NCBI RefSeq assembly: GCF_000194625.1
Contig: NC_015320.1
Coordinates: forward strand, 620,001 to 684,000
DNA length: 64,000 bases
DNA from: Archaeoglobus veneficus SNP6
GTDB taxonomy: Archaea; Halobacteriota; Archaeoglobi; Archaeoglobales; Archaeoglobaceae
Reading direction: 5' to 3'
Shown here piece by piece: positions 57,313 to 64,000 of the stretch (the stretch's first letter is position 1; each line of letters opens with the position of its first letter). The notes below the pieces were generated by a model that saw only the letters and a program-made list of their open reading frames with translations, searched no databases and was not told the DNA's origin. A program made the position numbers and the translations under genes.

Positions 57313-57695
57313 AACCCATCAACCAGCTCTCTAATTCGTTTAGCTAAATCGAGCATGTTTTCGACCTCTTTTCTTTCGAATTCACTCGGAATGTAACGAG
57401 AGGTAATGTATGCGTTCTCAAGATTGGATATACCATCTATATTCTCCTCCATGAACGCCCGTATTTTTTCGAGCTTTCCTGTAATTTTTCCAATTTCTTT
57501 GAGTAATTTCTTTATAGAGTGTGTTTTGGGGTAATCTCCGGCCAGAAGGAATAGTTTGTATTTTAGATAGAGTTCAACGAATTGCTGAATATTAAAAGCT
57601 GCAAGATCAAACACTCCGCTGTGCAGCAAATATTCCCCGTTCCTTAAGAATTTTTCAGCTCTATCTCGCAGTATTTCTATCTCTTCAACGCTCAT
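57309..57695 (-). CDS. HEPN domain protein (toxin-like)
   Basis: This 128-residue all-helical HEPN protein is of the COG2250-like kind that pairs with MNT nucleotidyltransferases. Conserved features are 'FDLAAFNIQQFVELYLKYKLFLLAGDYPKTHSIKKLL' (about residues 28-64), with a candidate catalytic histidine at 'KTHS', and 'NAYITSRYIPSEFERKEV' (about 92-109). A clean RX4-6H ribonuclease motif is not evident, so RNase activity is uncertain. It is the first gene of the two-gene operon and diverges from the HD-domain gene at 57771. Confidence 0.88.
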   Translation of the reverse strand: MSVEEIEILRDRAEKFLRNGEYLLHSGVFDLAAFNIQQFVELYLKYKLFLLAGDYPKTHSIKKLLKEIGKITGKLEKIRAFMEENIDGISNLENAYITSRYIPSEFERKEVENMLDLAKRIRELVDGL

Positions 57696-57770
57696 TTGTT
57701 GTTAGGTGTCTCTACAAGTTGAATAATGTTTCGCAATAAAGGCTTAATACGCCGGCAGCGACATCCAAAT

Positions 57771-58301
57771 ATGGAAGATATTACTAAATTTCTTTTCGAA
57801 GCAGGCATGTTGAAGCTCGTACCACGTTCCGGCTGGTTCAAGATTGGGATAAAGTATCCCGAAAGCGTCGCAGAACATACCTTCAGAACTGCCCTGATTG
57901 CGTATATAATCACCTACCTCGAAACGTCTGACTCGTCAAAGGCAAGTAAGGCCGCATTTCTCGCGCTGATTCACGACTTCCACGAAAGTCGAACACTCGA
58001 CTTGCACAAGCTGTCAAGGAGATATGTTAGCTTTAACTCCGAAGAAGTCCTGAAGGAACAGCTCGAGCTTCTGCCAGCACATATGCGGAAGGAAATTGAA
58101 GAAATGATGGATGAGCTTGGTGATTTCGTTAAAGATGCTGACAGGCTTGAGCTTTTGCTGCAGGCAAAGGAATATGCTGAAGTCTATCCATCTGCCATGA
58201 AGTACGCAGAAGGACTCGAGTTCAAAAGCGAGGCTGCGAAAAAGCTGGCTGAATCAATAAAGAGCTCTGATCACAGGTGGTGGCTGAGGTTTGAGGAGTG
58301 A
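57771..58301 (+). CDS. HD-domain nucleotide phosphohydrolase (YfbR/HDDC2-like)
   Basis: This 176-residue HD phosphohydrolase is similar to YfbR-type 5'-deoxynucleotidases. Metal ligands are visible as 'SVAEHTFRTALIA' (His near residue 34), 'LIHDFHESRT' (HD near residues 67-68) and 'DFVKDADRLELLLQAKEY' (Asp near 125). A likely role is hydrolysis of dNMPs or other nucleotides. The start at ATG 57771 is favoured over 57726, since a TATA-like GCTTAATACG lies about 25 bases upstream (57740-57750), suggesting a leaderless start. The next gene overlaps the end by 11 bases. Confidence 0.88.
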   Translation: MEDITKFLFEAGMLKLVPRSGWFKIGIKYPESVAEHTFRTALIAYIITYLETSDSSKASKAAFLALIHDFHESRTLDLHKLSRRYVSFNSEEVLKEQLELLPAHMRKEIEEMMDELGDFVKDADRLELLLQAKEYAEVYPSAMKYAEGLEFKSEAAKKLAESIKSSDHRWWLRFEE

Positions 58302-58800
58302 AGAGAGCGGAAAGGGGGAATTAAAGTTCATATGCGACAGAATGCTCGGAAAACTCGCAACGTGGTTGAGAATAGCTGGCTATGACACGCTGTACGTTGG
58401 CAGTATTGAAGTAGATGGGAACGAGGACACGTACATGGTTCACAACCATAAGGACAGAATTCTACTAACGAAGGACAGAGAACTGTACAGGAGAGCCATT
58501 TCAGCTGGAAGGCGTGCTCTCCTTATAAAATCCAACAGCGTTGCAGGGCAGATGAAGGAAGTGATGGCGCTGGGCGTAAAGTTCGAGCCGGTAATGAACA
58601 GGTGTAGCGTCTGCAACGCTTTGCTGCGAAAACCCACCAAAGAGGAGGCGAGAGAAGTAGTTGAAAGAGAAAAACTCGGAGATGACATACTCGAGAGGTA
58701 CGAGCTGTGGTACTGCGAGAAGTGCAGGAAGTTATACTGGATGGGCAGCCACTGGCGAAACATGCTGCGTTTTCTCGAAGGATTGAAGTCTGAAAATTGA
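58291..58800 (+). CDS. Mut7-C RNase domain protein
   Basis: This 169-residue protein has the PIN-like Mut7-C fold: 'FICDRMLGKLATWLRIAGYDT' (about residues 13-33, containing the first aspartate) and 'RILLTKDRELYRRA' (about 56-69, second acidic residue). A C-terminal zinc ribbon follows with CSVC (about 105-108) and CEKC (about 143-146). Members are thought to be RNA nucleases, but cellular targets in archaea are unknown. The TTG start at 58291 overlaps the preceding HD-domain gene by 11 bases, implying cotranscription. Confidence 0.87.
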   Translation: MRSEESGKGELKFICDRMLGKLATWLRIAGYDTLYVGSIEVDGNEDTYMVHNHKDRILLTKDRELYRRAISAGRRALLIKSNSVAGQMKEVMALGVKFEPVMNRCSVCNALLRKPTKEEAREVVEREKLGDDILERYELWYCEKCRKLYWMGSHWRNMLRFLEGLKSEN

Positions 58801-58831
58801 AGTTGAGGGTGAGTAGCCATATTCGTAATTC

Positions 58832-58863
58832 GTTATTTGTCGAGTAAGTTATTCGTCGATTAG
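58832..58863. repeat. Adjacent 16-base direct repeats before the KAS III gene
   Basis: GTTATTTGTCGAGTAA (58832-58847) is followed directly by GTTATTCGTCGATTAG (58848-58863), two copies with four mismatches. A partial copy (ATTCGTAATTC) precedes them. They lie just upstream of the TATA-like TTTTAAATATT (58868-58878), where activators or repressors bind in archaeal promoters. The TATA is about 25 bases from the ATG at 58899, so transcription is likely leaderless. Confidence 0.45.
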
Positions 58864-58898
58864 TTAATTTTAAATATTTTGATGTATTATTACCATTT

Positions 58899-59864
58899 AT
58901 GGCTACAGTGACATCCACAGGCTCGTACCTGCCTGAGAATGTCATAACCAATAAAGAATTCGAACAAACTCTCGACACGTCAGATGAGTGGATCAGAACA
59001 AAACTCGGAATCAAAAAGAGGAGGTTTTTGCGAGCCGATCAAACGACGTCTGATCTTGCTGCCTACGCGGCAAGGGATGCGTTGAGGAAGGCTGGAGTTA
59101 AGCCAGAGGATGTAGAGCTGATAATACTCGCAACAACAACACCAGACATGATTGCTCCATCAACAGCGTGCATTCTGCAGGGCAAGTTGGGGGCTGTAAA
59201 TGCTGCGGCCTTCGACGTCATGAACTTCTGTTCAGGCTTTAACTACGCGCTGGCTGTAGCGTCAAAATTCGTTGGGAACGAATGCAGTAACGCACTCGTT
59301 GTTGCTGCTGAGGCATATTCAAGATTTCTCGACTTTTCAGACAGGCGTACGTGTGTCATTTTTGGTGATGGGGCTGGAGCGGTTCTGCTCGAAGACGGTA
59401 ACAGGGGCGTCTTTTTCAACTACCTCAGGAGCGACGGAACTGGCTTCAACATCATACAGATTCCAGGCGGAGGAGCGATGTATCCGGCGAGTGTTGAAAC
59501 CGTCAATGCGAAACTCCACACGTTCAAAATGGACGGCAGGGGTGTCTGGGACTTCGCCACGAAGTTCGTTCCCAAGGAGATAAAGAAAGCCTTCGGCAGG
59601 GCGAAAATGGAAATCGAGGATTGCGATTTCTTCATCTTCCATCAGGCGAACCTCAGGATAATTCGGGAGATTATGAAGACTCTTGGAATTCCGGAGGATA
59701 AAACTCACACCACCATCGAGGAGTATGGCAACACTGCAAGTGCATCGATACCCATCACGCTTGACGATGCTGTTAAGCGAGGAAAGGTGAGAAGAGGAGA
59801 TATTGTAGCCCTTATCGGTTTTGGTGGGGGGCTTGCGTGGGGTATAAACCTCATAGAATGGTGA
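58899..59864 (+). CDS. 3-oxoacyl-ACP synthase III-like (FabH/KAS III) enzyme
   Basis: This 321-residue thiolase-fold enzyme has an intact KAS III triad: cysteine in 'MNFCSGFNYALAV' (about residue 110), histidine in 'FFIFHQANLRI' (about 249), and asparagine in 'EYGNTASASIP' (about 279). In bacteria FabH condenses acetyl-CoA with malonyl-ACP; archaea usually lack fatty-acid synthase, so the substrate here may be CoA-bound and the product different. It is more like bacterial FabH than archaeal HMG-CoA synthase. It is 6 bases upstream of an acyl-CoA carboxyltransferase gene that could supply malonyl-CoA or methylmalonyl-CoA. Tandem repeats precede its promoter. Confidence 0.88.
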   Translation: MATVTSTGSYLPENVITNKEFEQTLDTSDEWIRTKLGIKKRRFLRADQTTSDLAAYAARDALRKAGVKPEDVELIILATTTPDMIAPSTACILQGKLGAVNAAAFDVMNFCSGFNYALAVASKFVGNECSNALVVAAEAYSRFLDFSDRRTCVIFGDGAGAVLLEDGNRGVFFNYLRSDGTGFNIIQIPGGGAMYPASVETVNAKLHTFKMDGRGVWDFATKFVPKEIKKAFGRAKMEIEDCDFFIFHQANLRIIREIMKTLGIPEDKTHTTIEEYGNTASASIPITLDDAVKRGKVRRGDIVALIGFGGGLAWGINLIEW

Positions 59865-59870
59865 TTTTCC

Positions 59871-61403
59871 ATGATTAACGCTCTTAAAGAAGTGGAGAGT
59901 AGGAGGAGAAAAATCCTCGAGATGGGCGGGCAGGAGAAAATCGAGAAGTTAAGAAAGAGCGGGAAGCTGACAGCAAGGGAAAGAGTGGAGTGTCTGCTCG
60001 ACGAGAACAGCTTCGTCGAACTGCAACCCTTTGTGGAAAGCAGGAATAAGGACTTCGGACTTGACGGACTGCCAGCAGACGGTGTTATCACGGGATATGG
60101 AACGGTGGATGGCAGACCGGTTTGTGTCTACGCCCAGGATTTCACGGTACTTGGAGGTAGTTTGGGCGAGATGCACGGCTTGAAGATCGCAAGACTTCTC
60201 GACTTTGCACTCGATGCTGGGATTCCTGTCATAGGGCTCTGTGACAGCGGGGGAGCGAGAATTCACGAGGGTGTAGACTCGCTTAAGAGCTACGGAGAGA
60301 TATTCAGGAGAAACGTCGAGGCGAGCGGCAGAATACCTCAGATTAACGTGATAATGGGGCCGTGCGCTGGTGGAGCTGTTTACAGCCCGGCTCTCGGAGA
60401 CTTCGTAATAATGACGAAGAACAGGAGCTGCCACATGTTCGTAACCGGCCCCAAGGTCATAAAGGCCGTAACGGGCGAGGATGTCAGCTACTCCGAACTT
60501 GGAGGATGGGAAGTCCACGCAGCGAGGAGCGGTAACTGCCATCTCGTCGCTGACAACGATGTGAAAGCACTTCAACTCGTCAGGAAGCTGCTGAGCTACC
60601 TGCCCCTCAACAGCGGTGAGTACCCGCCTGTAGTGAATACCGGCGACGATCCCATGAGAAAAACCCCTGAAATTTACGAAATAGTGCCCGAGGATCAGCG
60701 GAAGCCCTATGACGTGAGGATGTTGATAAAAGCCGTGGTTGACAACGGAGAGTTTTTCGAAATCCAGCCCCAATTTGCGCCAAACGCCACTGTTGGCTTT
60801 GCACGCATCGATGGCAAAAGCGTCGGTATAGTTGCAAACAACCCGTGGTTTTATGCTGGCTGCCTCGATGTAGATGCAAGCGACAAGATTGCGAGGTTCA
60901 TACGGTTCTGCGATGCGTTCAACATCCCTCTGATAACGCTCGTTGACGTTCCGGGGTTTCTACCGGGGGTGGAGCAGGAGTACAGGGGCGTGATCAGGCA
61001 CGGTGCAAAGATAATCTATGCGTACAGCGAGGCAAGCGTACCATTGATAACGGTAGTAGTAAGAAAAGCGTACGGAGGGGCATACATAGCCATGGGGAGC
61101 AAGCACCTTGGGGCTGACATTGTATACGCATTCCCAACGGCCGAAATAGCCGTGATGGGGCCCGAAGGAGCAGCAGAGATAATTTTCAGGAGGGAGATCG
61201 AATCTTCGAAGAATCCGGAAGAGATGAGGGAAAAGATGGTCGAGGAATACAGGCGGAGGTTCGCGAATCCCACGAGAGCTGCAGCGAGGGGCTACGTTGA
61301 CGACGTCATAGACCCTCAGTACACGAGAATCAGGATAGCCTCGGCTCTAAGGGTACTTGAGAGAAAGCAAAAGAGGAGAAAGCACGGAAACATTCCTTTA
61401 TAA
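59871..61403 (+). CDS. Acyl-CoA carboxyltransferase (propionyl/methylmalonyl-CoA type)
   Basis: This 510-residue carboxyltransferase subunit is of the acetyl/propionyl-CoA carboxylase or methylmalonyl-CoA decarboxylase family. Two crotonase-like halves can be seen: an N-terminal half with '[16 protein letters not shown]' and '[21 protein letters not shown]', and a C-terminal half with '[24 protein letters not shown]' and '[17 protein letters not shown]'. These bind acyl-CoA and carboxybiotin. The biotin carrier and carboxylase subunits are not in the window. Coupling to the KAS III gene suggests it makes or consumes malonyl-CoA or methylmalonyl-CoA. Its 3' end overlaps porB, on the other strand, by 6 bases. 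Confidence 0.92.
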   Translation: MINALKEVESRRRKILEMGGQEKIEKLRKSGKLTARERVECLLDENSFVELQPFVESRNKDFGLDGLPADGVITGYGTVDGRPVCVYAQDFTVLGGSLGEMHGLKIARLLDFALDAGIPVIGLCDSGGARIHEGVDSLKSYGEIFRRNVEASGRIPQINVIMGPCAGGAVYSPALGDFVIMTKNRSCHMFVTGPKVIKAVTGEDVSYSELGGWEVHAARSGNCHLVADNDVKALQLVRKLLSYLPLNSGEYPPVVNTGDDPMRKTPEIYEIVPEDQRKPYDVRMLIKAVVDNGEFFEIQPQFAPNATVGFARIDGKSVGIVANNPWFYAGCLDVDASDKIARFIRFCDAFNIPLITLVDVPGFLPGVEQEYRGVIRHGAKIIYAYSEASVPLITVVVRKAYGGAYIAMGSKHLGADIVYAFPTAEIAVMGPEGAAEIIFRREIESSKNPEEMREKMVEEYRRRFANPTRAAARGYVDDVIDPQYTRIRIASALRVLERKQKRRKHGNIPL

Positions 61404-62282
61404 CATCTCGTCAAGCCCAAATTTTCTGGCGTTGTAGTCTGCGATAGCCTGAATTCGCTCGATTTCCTTTCTACCTTCCTCGCTTGCAAAGAGGTGTCTG
61501 AACCTTTTCTGCATTTTTAAGTATTCCTCCACAGGCTTCCTCTTCCCGATCTTCATGACGTTCGTTACCTCATCATCAACAACCTCGTAGTTGACCCAGA
61601 GGGCAGTTTCGACGGCAAGTCTGCCAACCTCAACGGTTTTTGACGTGTCGTATCCCCATCCGGTGGGACATGGCACGTGAACCTGAATGTACGCTGGCCC
61701 ATCAACCTCACACGCCCTCTTCACCTTCCTGAAGAGGTCTTTGGGGTACGAAGATGAGGCTGTTGCGACGTAGGGGATGTGGTGTGCCGCAACAATCCAG
61801 GGCGCATCTTTTTTAGGCCGTGGGTTTCCAATGCTCACCTCTCCGCTGGGCGAGGTGGTTGTGTGTGCCGCGTATGGTGTGGCTCCGCTGCGCTGCACGC
61901 CAGTGTTCATGTAAGCCTCGTTGTCCAAGCAGATGTAGATGACGTTGTGTCCCCTCTCGAGCATGCCGGAAAGGGCACCGAAACCTATGTCTATCGTTCC
62001 TCCGTCTCCCGCAAACACGACGACCTTTGTATCTTTACCCATCCTCTTAACGGCCCTCTCAATACCAGAAGCGACGGCAGCAGCATTCTCGAAAAGCATG
62101 TGGATACACGGAATGCGCCAGGCAGAGCGGTTGTACAACCCCGTCGAGACCTCAAGGCATCCGGTTGCCATGCATGCGATGGCGTTTCGCCCTATGGCTT
62201 TCAGGGCTATCCTCACTGCGAGAGTCTGTCCGCAGCCCGGGCATGCGGTATGGCCTGGAGCGAGCAGTTCTTCTGCGGGCAT
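61398..62282 (-). CDS. porB: Pyruvate:ferredoxin oxidoreductase, beta subunit
   Basis: PorB is the thiamine-diphosphate-binding subunit of pyruvate:ferredoxin oxidoreductase, which links pyruvate and acetyl-CoA with reduced ferredoxin. The 294-residue protein has '[14 protein letters not shown]' near the start (two cluster cysteines), the TPP signature '[35 protein letters not shown]' (about residues 90-124), and '[19 protein letters not shown]'. I chose ATG 62282 over GTG 62321, because the shorter protein has the usual family length and avoids a 22-base overlap with porA. Downstream it meets the carboxyltransferase gene end to end. Confidence 0.95.
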   Translation of the reverse strand: MPAEELLAPGHTACPGCGQTLAVRIALKAIGRNAIACMATGCLEVSTGLYNRSAWRIPCIHMLFENAAAVASGIERAVKRMGKDTKVVVFAGDGGTIDIGFGALSGMLERGHNVIYICLDNEAYMNTGVQRSGATPYAAHTTTSPSGEVSIGNPRPKKDAPWIVAAHHIPYVATASSSYPKDLFRKVKRACEVDGPAYIQVHVPCPTGWGYDTSKTVEVGRLAVETALWVNYEVVDDEVTNVMKIGKRKPVEEYLKMQKRFRHLFASEEGRKEIERIQAIADYNARKFGLDEML

Positions 62283-62299
62283 CCCCGCTACGCTATTGG

Positions 62300-63451
62300 T
62301 TAAGCCCTTAACTTGAACCACACGACTTCACCTCCTTCAAGCTTCTTTGCCTTCTCAACAATCTCTTCGACGTCTGCAATACGGGTATCCCTTCCTCCGA
62401 GGCCCACGACGAAGTTGCAGACCTTTGGTCTGGAATCCATCGTGTATAATGCAGCTTTGACTTCGCTGAAAAGCGGGCCCTCAAATCCGTAACTGAATGC
62501 TCTGTCTATCACCACCACAGTTTCAACGTCTTTCAGCGTATTTCTCAGCTCATCAAACGGAAACGGGCGGTACGTGCGGAGCCTTACGAGTCCAACACCA
62601 TTCATGTGCTCTATCGCCTCCTTTATCGTACCACATATGGAGCCCATGGCAATCAGGGCTACTTCTGCGCCATCCATGTTGTAAGTTTCAATCAGACCGT
62701 TGCCGTAGGTTCTTCCAAACATCTTTCTGTACTCTCTGTTGGCTCTGATAATCCGTCGCTTGGCGTTCTCCATTGCCTTCTGCTGTTCCCACTTGAACTC
62801 CATGTAGTCACTCGGCAGAGCGTAGACTCCGAACGTCATGGGATTCTCAGGATCAAGCCTGTACTCGGGCTCGTACGGCGGCAGGAATTCATCCACGAGC
62901 GCCCGATCTGGCAGGATGACCGGCTCATACGTATGCGTGAGGACATAACCATCCATGCAGATCATCGCCGGCAGCATGACGTCGCTGCTCTCCGCTATTC
63001 TATAAGCCTGTATCGTGAGATCCACGGCTTCCTGAACCGATTCTGCGTAGAACTGCATCCAGGATGTGTCCCGCTGGGACATGGAATCGGAGTGATCGTT
63101 CCAGATGTTCAGCGGGGCACTCAAAGCCCTGTTTGCAACGGTCATAACCACCGGCAGTCTCATTCCGGAGACGGCATGCAGAACCTCGTGCATCAAAGCC
63201 AGGCCTTGAGATGACGTGGCGGTATATGTTCTCATCCCGCACGCCTCTGCTCCGGCGATGAGGGATAGAGCAGAATGTTCGGACTCAACGTTAACGAACT
63301 CTGCATCGAGAGTCCCGTTCGCAACGAGTTCTGCCAGCCTCTCCACGATGTGAGTCTGAGGGGTTATGGGGAATGCAGCAATGACGTCAGGCCTGCAGAG
63401 CGCAACAGCCTCAGCAATGGAATGCGAGCCTTCCTGAACGACGTATTTCAT
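62300..63451 (-). CDS. porA: Pyruvate:ferredoxin oxidoreductase, alpha subunit
   Basis: PorA is the alpha subunit, 383 residues, which contributes the pyruvate site. The N-terminal '[36 protein letters not shown]' (about residues 7-42) carries the family's ITPQT loop, and '[41 protein letters not shown]' follows (about 55-95). The Gly-rich C-terminal '[19 protein letters not shown]' (about 334-352) is also typical. It overlaps the iron-sulfur subunit gene by 4 bases and lies between that gene and porB in one operon. The ITPQT motif and paralogue pattern fit pyruvate better than 2-oxoisovalerate. Confidence 0.95.
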   Translation of the reverse strand: MKYVVQEGSHSIAEAVALCRPDVIAAFPITPQTHIVERLAELVANGTLDAEFVNVESEHSALSLIAGAEACGMRTYTATSSQGLALMHEVLHAVSGMRLPVVMTVANRALSAPLNIWNDHSDSMSQRDTSWMQFYAESVQEAVDLTIQAYRIAESSDVMLPAMICMDGYVLTHTYEPVILPDRALVDEFLPPYEPEYRLDPENPMTFGVYALPSDYMEFKWEQQKAMENAKRRIIRANREYRKMFGRTYGNGLIETYNMDGAEVALIAMGSICGTIKEAIEHMNGVGLVRLRTYRPFPFDELRNTLKDVETVVVIDRAFSYGFEGPLFSEVKAALYTMDSRPKVCNFVVGLGGRDTRIADVEEIVEKAKKLEGGEVVWFKLRA

Positions 63452-63930
63452 TTAACCTCAACCTCCATGGTTATCGCTCCGAGGGGACATACCTCAGCGC
63501 AGATTCCGCATCCCTTGCAGTAGTCATAGTCTGGCTCGAAGAAACCCTCCTCGTTGAGAACCATGCATCCCTCCGGGCAATACATCCAGCAGATCCCGCA
63601 TTCGACGCACCTGATCTCGCACTGCGTTTCTTGAGGACAGACTCTACCGCATATCGCTGGCAGCGCGTTCTTCTCTCTGAGTATCTTTGCAGCCCTCTCT
63701 AAGTCTCCTTCAACTATGCACGCTATGAAGCCGGGGATGTCTATTTCCACCGGACAGCCTGAAATACAGCCCGGTTCGAGACAGCGCAGACAGCGCTTCG
63801 CTTCCTGCACAGCCTGCTCGTACGTGTAGCCGAGGGCAACCTCCTCGAAGTCTCTTATCCTTTCCTCCGGAGACCTTTCAGGCATTGGTGTCTTCTTTTT
63901 CTGATATTCCTTCAGGAGTGGCTTCTGCAT
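63448..63930 (-). CDS. porD: Pyruvate:ferredoxin oxidoreductase iron-sulfur subunit with extra N-terminal domain
   Basis: The C-terminal half is the usual delta subunit: 'IRCVECGICWMYCPEGCM' and 'YCKGCGICAEVCPLGAI' bind two [4Fe-4S] clusters and pass electrons to ferredoxin. The N-terminal ~105 residues are an added module with 'EAKRCLRCLEPGCISGCPVEIDIPGFIACIVEGDLERAAKILREKN' and 'ICGRVCPQETQCE', the iron-sulfur domain normally found at the start of glutamate-synthase small-subunit/NfnB-like proteins. The ATG at 63930 (160 residues) has GGAGGG upstream; GTG 63939 is the alternative. It overlaps the preceding porG-like gene by 19 bases and porA by 4. Confidence 0.88.
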   Translation of the reverse strand: MQKPLLKEYQKKKTPMPERSPEERIRDFEEVALGYTYEQAVQEAKRCLRCLEPGCISGCPVEIDIPGFIACIVEGDLERAAKILREKNALPAICGRVCPQETQCEIRCVECGICWMYCPEGCMVLNEEGFFEPDYDYCKGCGICAEVCPLGAITMEVEVK

Positions 63931-64000
63931 TCCCCACACCCTCCGATTTCCTCTAAAAACAGCCTTTTCGCGAGTTCTTCCTCCTCTCTGTACGTGCCGA
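63912..64000 (-). CDS. C-terminus of probable PorG (gamma subunit), partial
   Basis: The minus-strand frame entering at 64000 reads GTYREEEELAKRLFLEEIG, then GGCGECRSHS, and stops at TGA (63912-63914). It overlaps the start of the delta-like gene by 19 bases, the usual coupling of gamma and delta subunits in archaeal Por operons. Only about 29 codons are inside the window, so identity rests on operon order. Confidence 0.45.
   Translation of the reverse strand, partial: GTYREEEELAKRLFLEEIGGCGECRSHS

Overview
The window looks like a chromosomal segment of a hyperthermophilic euryarchaeon of the order Archaeoglobales, probably an iron-reducing Geoglobus/Ferroglobus-type organism. The evidence is an HSR1-Cdc48-Hsp20 heat-shock operon with the CTAAC-N5-GTTAG operator described for Archaeoglobus fulgidus, a dense block of multiheme c-type cytochromes, F420 (CofE), menaquinone (MqnD) and archaeosine (TgtA/ArcS) genes, form III RuBisCO, archaeal TATA promoters with many apparently leaderless starts, and tRNA genes without encoded CCA. 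The species is an inference.

Layout. 1-4.7 kb: five multiheme cytochrome genes (one cut by the window edge) plus a Tat-exported four-cluster ferredoxin, a likely extracytoplasmic electron-transfer module. 4.8-11.8 kb: heat-shock operon, valS and an FAH-family enzyme. 11.8-13.6 kb: a TnpB-only IS200/IS605-type element next to a broken small membrane-protein gene. 13.6-24.1 kb: housekeeping genes (acyP, hisF, a MazG-like gene, nicotinate phosphoribosyltransferase, tRNA-Leu, trkA-trkH, a KaiC-like ATPase with its partner regulator, arcS-tgtA). 24.4-27.3 kb is the most decayed stretch: a UspA pseudogene, two orphan membrane proteins, HicB/HicA remnants, another frameshifted gene, tRNA-His, and one solitary CRISPR-repeat-like sequence. 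27.3-36.4 kb: an aldolase, an ATP-grasp enzyme, a hidden 53-codon gene coupled to cofE, alaS, argJ, and a sodium/solute symporter with its small partner.

36.5-49.8 kb is a complete type I-B (Cst1/Cst2) CRISPR-Cas locus. The effector genes (cas6-cas8b1-cas7-cas5-cas3) and the cas4-cas1-cas2 adaptation genes lie on the minus strand. An AT-rich leader follows, then a plus-strand array that I count as 68 repeats and 67 spacers. Three spacer pairs in this array appear to target homologous sites in related foreign genomes: two pairs differ mostly at synonymous codon positions, and one pair covers a Shine-Dalgarno/start-codon region. A degenerate RelBE-like toxin-antitoxin remnant borders cas3.

49.8-64 kb: a second KaiC-like ATPase, mqnD, a DUF531 protein, kptA, a secreted protein, rbcL, rpS3ae, an AI-2E-type permease, pyrH, a HEPN/MNT pair, an HD phosphohydrolase, a Mut7-C RNase, a bacterial-type KAS III followed by a carboxyltransferase, and a pyruvate:ferredoxin oxidoreductase operon whose iron-sulfur subunit carries an unusual extra N-terminal domain and which runs off the right edge.

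Several start codons were moved inward from the longest possible ORF, using promoter spacing or Shine-Dalgarno placement; this is stated entry by entry.
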